Of a DNA stretch of 64,000 bases, positions 58,640 to 64,000 are shown piece by piece. Numbering within the stretch: the stretch's first letter is position 1; the number at the start of each line of letters is the position of its first letter. Where the stretch lies: positions 17,453,705-17,517,704 of the forward strand of contig OW203769.1 of assembly GCA_934045905.1 (NCBI GenBank). The letters run 5' to 3'. The position numbers were made by a program, and so were the translations under genes. Source of the DNA: Leuctra nigra (taxonomy: Eukaryota > Arthropoda > Insecta > Plecoptera > Leuctridae). The notes below the pieces were generated by a model, which did no database searches, was not told the origin of the DNA, and saw only the letters and a program-made list of their open reading frames with translations.

Positions 58640-59425
58640 ACGCATGAAACTTATTATTAATTTGTGAAGAAGACTTCTATTAATATTTCATGACCATTAA
58701 ACCAAGTATTTTCATAGTTAATGATGGGAAAAAAATAGTATTACTACAACAGACATTAAATTTACTTTGCAAAGCCGAAAACAGAATGTGCTCATATCTT
58801 TTTAAAACCGCAGAGCAAAAGCATCCAACCTAGCTGCACTTAGTTGATGCTATACAAGAAACTTATGAAAAAATCACGAAATTTAAAACATATCTAAACG
58901 TATCTGAGAAAGTCAAGTGGCCCACTGTACTGTGCCCCATGCTCCCCTACCTAGTTTTTAATAAGATTATATACTTACCAATCGACGTCACGATTCTAGT
59001 TCAAAAAGTAAACCCAAGAGAACAGTTACCAGTTAAACTTTTTCACCCAATACTCTTTGACAAGTTTCTTAGCACATTTCAAGCAACAAGTGTTGATTTT
59101 AGACCCCAAAACCCCTTTATCCGATGTTAAAATCAAACGAATGCATCCTAAGCCAGGGCCCGGTGATCTCGAGTCAGGTAATATGACGCCACCTCGCTGA
59201 TGAACTAGTCAAGGTGGTTATAATGAGCCGTGTTGCTGCTCGTAGCACAGTAGCTAATCAGACTGGATATTACCTGAGTTATCTTCAACCTGTCAGCTAC
59301 TTCTTCATATCACACTGCTTGGCAGATCAAGGTCCAGCGTCTTGGTAGGTCAGGAGGAGAAGACAACCCCGATGATGCGCTCAGAACGAAACAGGTCTAA
59401 ATGTCCTCGCAATTAGCTATTTTAC
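58640..59425. other. Unassigned stretch
   Basis: AT-rich to about 59150, then a GC-richer patch (59155-59400) without a convincing frame or repeat match. Confidence 0.4.
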
Positions 59426-59429
59426 TGCT

Positions 59430-59760
59430 CTGTGTAAAGCGTTGATAAGCGAGCATTTGTACTAATTGCATGCGAATTAGGGAAAGTTGCTGAATTGAAA
59501 TTGGAAAAGCTAGCGAACTATACATGCGTCAAAGAATTTTTTTCTTCTAATTTCTTTGATACATTTGAAAAATATTTCAAAACAAGCATGTTAGTAAAAT
59601 CTTGACAGATCTGTCTGAAAATTGTCAATAACACCTAAAATGTTCGTCCCAATGACCATGCAAAATTTTATGTTGATTTGTCAATAGTTCCATTTTTCAT
59701 TTTCATCCAATCACAATGACAAACGAACAAAAATGAAAGTGGAAGAGTCCCATGGTGACG
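59430..59760 (-). mobile_element. Family A fragment
   Basis: CTGCTCTGTGTAAAGCGTTG then ATAAGCGAGC is the reversed terminus; ACCATGCAAAATTTTATGTT near 59655 is the core. Truncated on the right. Confidence 0.72.
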
Positions 59761-59854
59761 GCCCAAAATGTCCTAGCGGAATTAATCAGCAATTATTTAA
59801 TATCAAGTTTAAACGCGATGCGACGGCAGCGGATCAGTGATTGTAGGATGATTA

Positions 59855-59868
59855 GAAGGTGATGATGG

Positions 59869-59900
<32 letters not shown>

Positions 59901-60035
59901 GGGAGATGATGACGAAGGAATGAAGATGCTGGACAGCTTTATACTCTTCCCATCACGACTGAGGGACATTGACGAATTTTCCTCAGTCAGAAAAGTTGGC
60001 CACAAGACCCGGGCCTACCGACGGCAACTTTCTTT
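59855..60035 (-). mobile_element. SINE fragment with (GAT)n
   Basis: A GATGATGAT tract (about 59858-59900), GGGAGATGATGACGAAGGAA and CACGACTGAGGGACATT, then AAGACCCGGGCC. This is the distal part of the SINE family. Confidence 0.6.
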
Positions 60036-60309
60036 CTCAAAAGATTGATAGAGATGAAATCTCGCAATTAACTTCTGAACAATTTAGAAAAGTGCATATA
60101 TAATAGGTTTTGCAGTTAAGGTATCAATATGACCTTTGTTATTGTTACACACATTGAACTAGCGATCGAAATATACATAAATATTTTTCTCTTGAAAGTA
60201 TAAGTTCAAAAAACGTTTTCCAGTATTTCAACTATATTTAACAATAAAATAATGTCTTTTAGTTTGCAACTCCAGTCCAAAGTGAGGTTTCAATTTTATG
60301 TTATTAGAA

Positions 60310-60525
60310 GTCTCTCAACAAAATGATAAAACGGTATTTGAAAGAAATGGATTTCCTGAAAAAAATGTGACGGCATCATCCGATGAAGTCTGCTAACTCG
60401 TCATCTACATCAAGTAGATGAGCTCTAATTTCATTGATAATAACAAGGATTGATCTTCAAGGAACCTGACCAGCAGCCAATCCGTTTCGTTCAAATACCG
60501 TTTTATGATTTGTCGGGTGAATATC
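60310..60525. mobile_element. Family F MITE, aged copy
   Basis: AATGATAAAACGGTATTTGA at the left pairs with CAAATACCGTTTTATGATTT at the right. The middle shares GCATCATCCGATGAAGTC and ATAATAACAAGGATTGAT with 5880-6035. Confidence 0.8.
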
Positions 60526-61539
60526 TGGTTAGACCACTGATCTATATAGACGCTTTCTCGTGATATATGACCTTTACAGAAGGAACTCGTCAACAACCGA
60601 GGAATGCGTCAACAAAGCCACTATATTCCGTGGTTTCGGACACCACGGACAACAATGATCGACGGGAGGTTTTAAGAAATGTGTATAAATGTGTCTGGCT
60701 GGTGTCGTGTTTGTTTTTTATCCCCGGTCATTAGTGAGTGTTTGATGTCGTTGAGATGGAGGTTGCTTGTAGTCGGGTTTATAGCAGGACTAATGAACCC
60801 CCCCCACCCCCTGCACCTGGTGACGGCTTCATCGACCCCTCAGGTGGGTGAGTGGGCGCCATAGGGTGACGTCAGTTACCTTCAGGGAGTATTCGAACTT
60901 TTAGGCAGTTGCATTTCAGTTTATTGTCAATCCTAATTCGACGGGTAGATGTTTTGAATCAGGACTCGGTTTTATAACGCGTTGATAAGCGAGCACTGAT
61001 ATACTAGGAAAACGCTCTGAGTAACGCGTTGATGAGCGAGCACGGATACACGCAACACCTCGAACCGAAATTATGTTTATCGAAAATGTCATTAAAAGCC
61101 AATAATTCTTGAATTTCGTCACAGACTTGTATAAATATCTCCAAAATTTCCAAAAATATTGGTCCCAATAACCTTGCTAAGTTTTAAGTTGATCGATTAA
61201 ACCTTTGATTGAACGGTTCCTTGTTAAGTTTCAAAAATCACAGGATATCTTTCAAAACAATATACCTGGGACCACTCATATGATATGATATTACTGTGGA
61301 CACAATATCAGATCAATCTGTTAAACGGTCATTATTAGTTTCATTTCGTTTGAAACTTTCTGCTCTAACTACCTTGCCTTGAACTAAAGATTCGATGTCG
61401 CCGTGAATTTGACAGCCAACACACAAAATGTCCCTAAAATTACAAAAACTTTTGAAAATAACTACAAATTAGACTGAAAATTGGCAAAAATACCTTAAAT
61501 GTTGCTACCAATTACCATGCGAAGTTTTTAGTTGGTCGG

Positions 61540-61770
61540 TCAATCGGCAATACCCGCTGCACGAGAGCGGGTATTGCGTTGATTGTTTGAGTATCTCCTT
61601 GCAGCAGTCTGGTCGGGGGTCTCTTTGCTCCTTGATGCTTTATTATTAACGACATTTTGTTTCAACCTTTTAGATTTAGCTTCGTCAGTTTCTTGATCTT
61701 CAATTTCACGCAGACGCTTTTTCGCCTTTATGGCTTTCATTCTAGCAGAAGTCTTTCCATTTTTCGGCAT
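61540..61770 (-). pseudogene. Helitron-type replicase/helicase, N-terminal fragment
   Basis: From the ATG at 61768-61770 the minus strand reads MPKNGKTSARMKAIKAKKRL, REIEDQETDEAKSKRLKQNV and then RSKETPDQTAARR and QRNTRSRA. This highly charged pattern of short 'TPDQ-xAAR' repeats matches, from memory, the N-terminal leader of arthropod Helitron Rep/helicase proteins. Those full proteins exceed 1,000 residues; here 76 remain. The frame is cut at the junction with family A and its stop codon comes from the flank. No Rep (HUH) or helicase motif is present, so it is a dead fragment. Confidence 0.5.
61547..61577. repeat. Perfect 12-bp hairpin at an insertion junction
   Basis: GCAATACCCGCT (61547-61558) and AGCGGGTATTGC (61566-61577) flank a 7-base loop, exactly where family A sequence stops. 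Helitron ends carry such hairpins, but the expected CTRR end is not clear. Confidence 0.85.
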
Positions 61771-61974
61771 GTTTAAATAGGGATAAGATAGGTAATGAAA
61801 AAGTAAGAAGTAGAGTACCTACCTAATTAAAGTACAATAATATTTGTGTGATCAATGTTTGAAATGCACGAAATGTGTGCTCAAAGACGTAATGTATTCA
61901 ATGTCGTAATGTAACGAAATGAATCTTGAACAAAACTTCGCAAATATGAAAATAAAGTAATCACCTTTCAACTA

Positions 61975-62190
61975 ATAAGCGAAAGGAATCAAAGTTCCAC
62001 ACAAAAAACGGATCAGGTAAAATAGTAACTACCTAGTTTAGAAACGGAATGAATCCAACGTTCCACAATTAAAATAAGACAACGTAATGTTTTGAACTGA
62101 ATGAATCAAAACTTTCAAAAAAAATAGCAACCTTCAAGGAAATGTCAGGCTAGACAGAAGCTCAGAAACGGAATAAATCCAACGTTTCCA
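61975..62190. repeat. Spaced degenerate repeats upstream of the Helitron-like fragment
   Basis: Four related phrases at intervals of roughly 55-65 bp: GAAAGGAATCAAAGTTCCAC, AACGGAATGAATCCAACGTT, ACTGAATGAATCAAAACTTT and AACGGAATAAATCCAACGTT. Confidence 0.7.
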
Positions 62191-63206
62191 AGAAGAAAAT
62201 AATTTGAAATAATCAATCCCCTGGACAAAAACTGTAGATACCTAATATCTATGCTTTAAAAGCGATTCAATTTTACTAATACCTACACAAAGTACACCAA
62301 ATTGCCAAAATTATCAACGAAAAGAAGCAAAATGCAGGAGAGATTTGGAATGACGTGTGAACGCTAGAAGAGAACAAACGCCACTCAATGATATTATTGA
62401 AATGTGAGCTTATGTTTCTAATCCCTCCTGGATGCAAAATCAGCCAAGTAGAAACACGGGAGGCACGGCCATTAGAACTACGAATTGACGAAAAGACAAT
62501 CAAGGTCCTTAAAAACTCGAAATGATTTGTTGGAAACTATGATCCAAATTGAATTATTCAAATTTGATCAACTCAATAAACATAAAAATATCTGCTTTTC
62601 ACAAAAAAACTGTACATACCATCAAAACACTCTTGTACCTAAAGCAAATCAGATTCAGTTGCATTGGAAAGACATTCATTTTCAATGTTTCATTTCTGAC
62701 AGCTATTAAAAATGTCAATAAGTGCATACTTTCTTGACAGATTCGGCTGAAAATTTGTAAAATAAGTGACATTGTTGGTCTTACTGACCATGCTAAATAT
62801 GAGTTTGATCACATTTCTCGAAGACCATTTTCATTTTTTAGGCTATCAGGAGATACTTATTTTAACAATGAACCAATGGATGGATTTCAAAAAAAAATTG
62901 GGTCTGCAAACAGAGAAGGTTGTCTTTACATGTGTGCAAAATTTCAGGTCGATCGGTGAAACGGTGCGACTTCCATTGCTTCCTTTAGCATACAAAAACA
63001 AAAACAAAAAAAATAAAAAAAAATAAAACAGAGGTCCGTGCTAAAAGAGCCAAATGGAGTCGCTCGCTTCGCTCGCTCAATTATATGCAACTCTTCGAAC
63101 TGGAATTCCCTCCGAGGCAAACATAATAACCACTCGTCAATATTAATTTTCAATTAATTTATTTCTGGTTTTCATTGCAACTTTGAAAGCCATTTCGTGA
63201 TCAAGG

Positions 63207-63335
63207 TACACTCGGCACAACAAAAATTGATCAGTGAAGACCACGGTGGTGAAGACTGACTTCTGACGGTGCGATCTAATATTTTTCAGTCAATCAGATT
63301 TATTGAATGATCAATTTTAGCTGTGCCAAGTGTAC
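63207..63335. mobile_element. Tc1/mariner-like MITE, about 129 bp
   Basis: Left TACACTCGGCACAACAAAAA and right (complement) TACACTTGGCACAGCTAAAA, both including a TA at the border. Each leads into ATTGATCA. A solo end is at 57605-57635. Confidence 0.85.
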
Positions 63336-63449
63336 ATATAGGTATTTTGTAAACATTTTGTTGAAGATTTCGTTGCTGGGATATTTTGAATGATAACTTA
63401 CGTGCTAAACTACACCAATCAATTTTCCGGTGAAACCAAGGGACAAGGG

Positions 63450-63705
63450 ACCAAGGGACCAGTCCGGGCTATGCGCCCGGACTTGCATATCCTACTAAGT
63501 TCAATAAATGTACCTGTTCTTAAACCTCTTAGACCAATTTTTTATTTTATTTTGTAATTTATAATTCCCTAAAATAGCTATACTCTGCGATTCAAATTGC
63601 ACCTAAACGAATGACCTTTGTCCAAAATTTGCTCGGGGGCTATGCCCCGAACCCCGTTTTCCACTGTAATTTTTATAATATTATTTTAAATATTAGTAAT
63701 GTCCT
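63450..63705. mobile_element. Family C fragment
   Basis: Shares GGGCTATGCGCCCGGACTTG, TTAAACCTCTTAGACCAATT and GGGGCTATGCCCCGAACCCC with the family C copies. Termini are missing. Confidence 0.72.
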
Positions 63706-63836
63706 ATATAGAGAGCAGTTTTTGTAATTAATTATAGATTCTGACTGATTCTTATGCCATTTCATGTATTGTACAAGGAAAAACTATCAAGCAATTGTTT
63801 AAATAAATCCCAAACTCGTCCATATTTACTCCTAAT

Positions 63837-64000
63837 ACTAGGAAAACGCTCTGTGTAACGCGTTGAATGAGCGAGCACGACACGTGCGCAAAAATTAACC
63901 GAATATGCGTTCGTTAACACACAGAAAACATTATTTTAAGTCAAACTGAAAGCAAACTACGATCCACTGAATCAATATAAAACAATGTGTCATTGTATGA
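63837..64000 (-). mobile_element. Family A, start of another reverse copy
   Basis: ACTAGGAAAACGCTCTGTGT then AACGCGTTGAATGAGCGAGC; the rest runs out of the window. Confidence 0.75.

Larger units (their letters stand above)
61006..63085 (-). mobile_element. Family A copy split by a foreign insertion
   Basis: Reverse family A runs from ACTAGGAAAACGCTCTGAGT to GTTGGTCGGTCAATCGG at 61546. The element resumes by about 62700 and ends GGAGTCGCTCGCTTCGCTCG near 63080. The interval holds the Helitron-like fragment and a second dispersed repeat (62563-62705). A further terminus at 60965 suggests nesting at the left edge too. Confidence 0.7.

Noticed and set aside
61006..61122. Small frames beginning in family A termini
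   Set aside because: Present in equivalent positions of several family A copies without conservation of frame.

Overview
The window is animal nuclear DNA, most likely from an insect or another arthropod. It is AT-rich, gene-poor and crowded with short non-autonomous transposons. Gene structure is eukaryotic, with introns of 0.8 to 6 kb, GT-AG boundaries and no operons. One gene is secure: the 3' half of a GATA zinc-finger transcription factor on the + strand (four exons, 130-10899). Its C-terminal finger and the basic tail ending RKRKPKN place it in the GATA4/5/6 class, which in insects includes pannier, serpent and GATAe. I cannot choose among these, and I infer the taxon rather than read it from a marker.

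Layout. 1-10899: GATA exons and introns. The introns hold a tRNA-derived SINE with an expanded 7-bp minisatellite, a tRNA-like element with 13-bp target-site duplications, a candidate GATA/forkhead enhancer beside a (GA)n tract, an 81-bp minisatellite, a 219-bp MITE and a 200-base assembly gap. 10900-12620: AT-rich probable 3' UTR. 12.6-28 kb: transposon fragments, a candidate minus-strand exon, the first copy of an unusual hairpin-ended element (20.9-22.75 kb), two hAT-like MITEs with 8-bp target duplications, and two GC-rich islands. 28-41 kb: a candidate promoter/first exon (28.6-29.1 kb), a second copy of the hairpin-ended element (35.8-37.1 kb), many fold-back MITEs and a candidate first coding exon (40434-40622). 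41-64 kb: a 20-bp minisatellite with higher-order structure, many copies of one roughly 0.93-kb repeat family ('family A'), TTAA-flanked MITEs, and a Helitron-like protein fragment embedded in a family A copy.

The most unusual observation is the hairpin-ended element. Each of its two copies ends in a palindrome with arms of about 150 bp. Differences between the copies are mirrored in both arms, so the arms evolve together within each copy. The same elements carry tandem modules with YY1-, ETS- and CRE-type motifs. Nothing here is a CRISPR array, prokaryotic operon, intact transposase or complete retroelement. Most long open frames are repeat artefacts.
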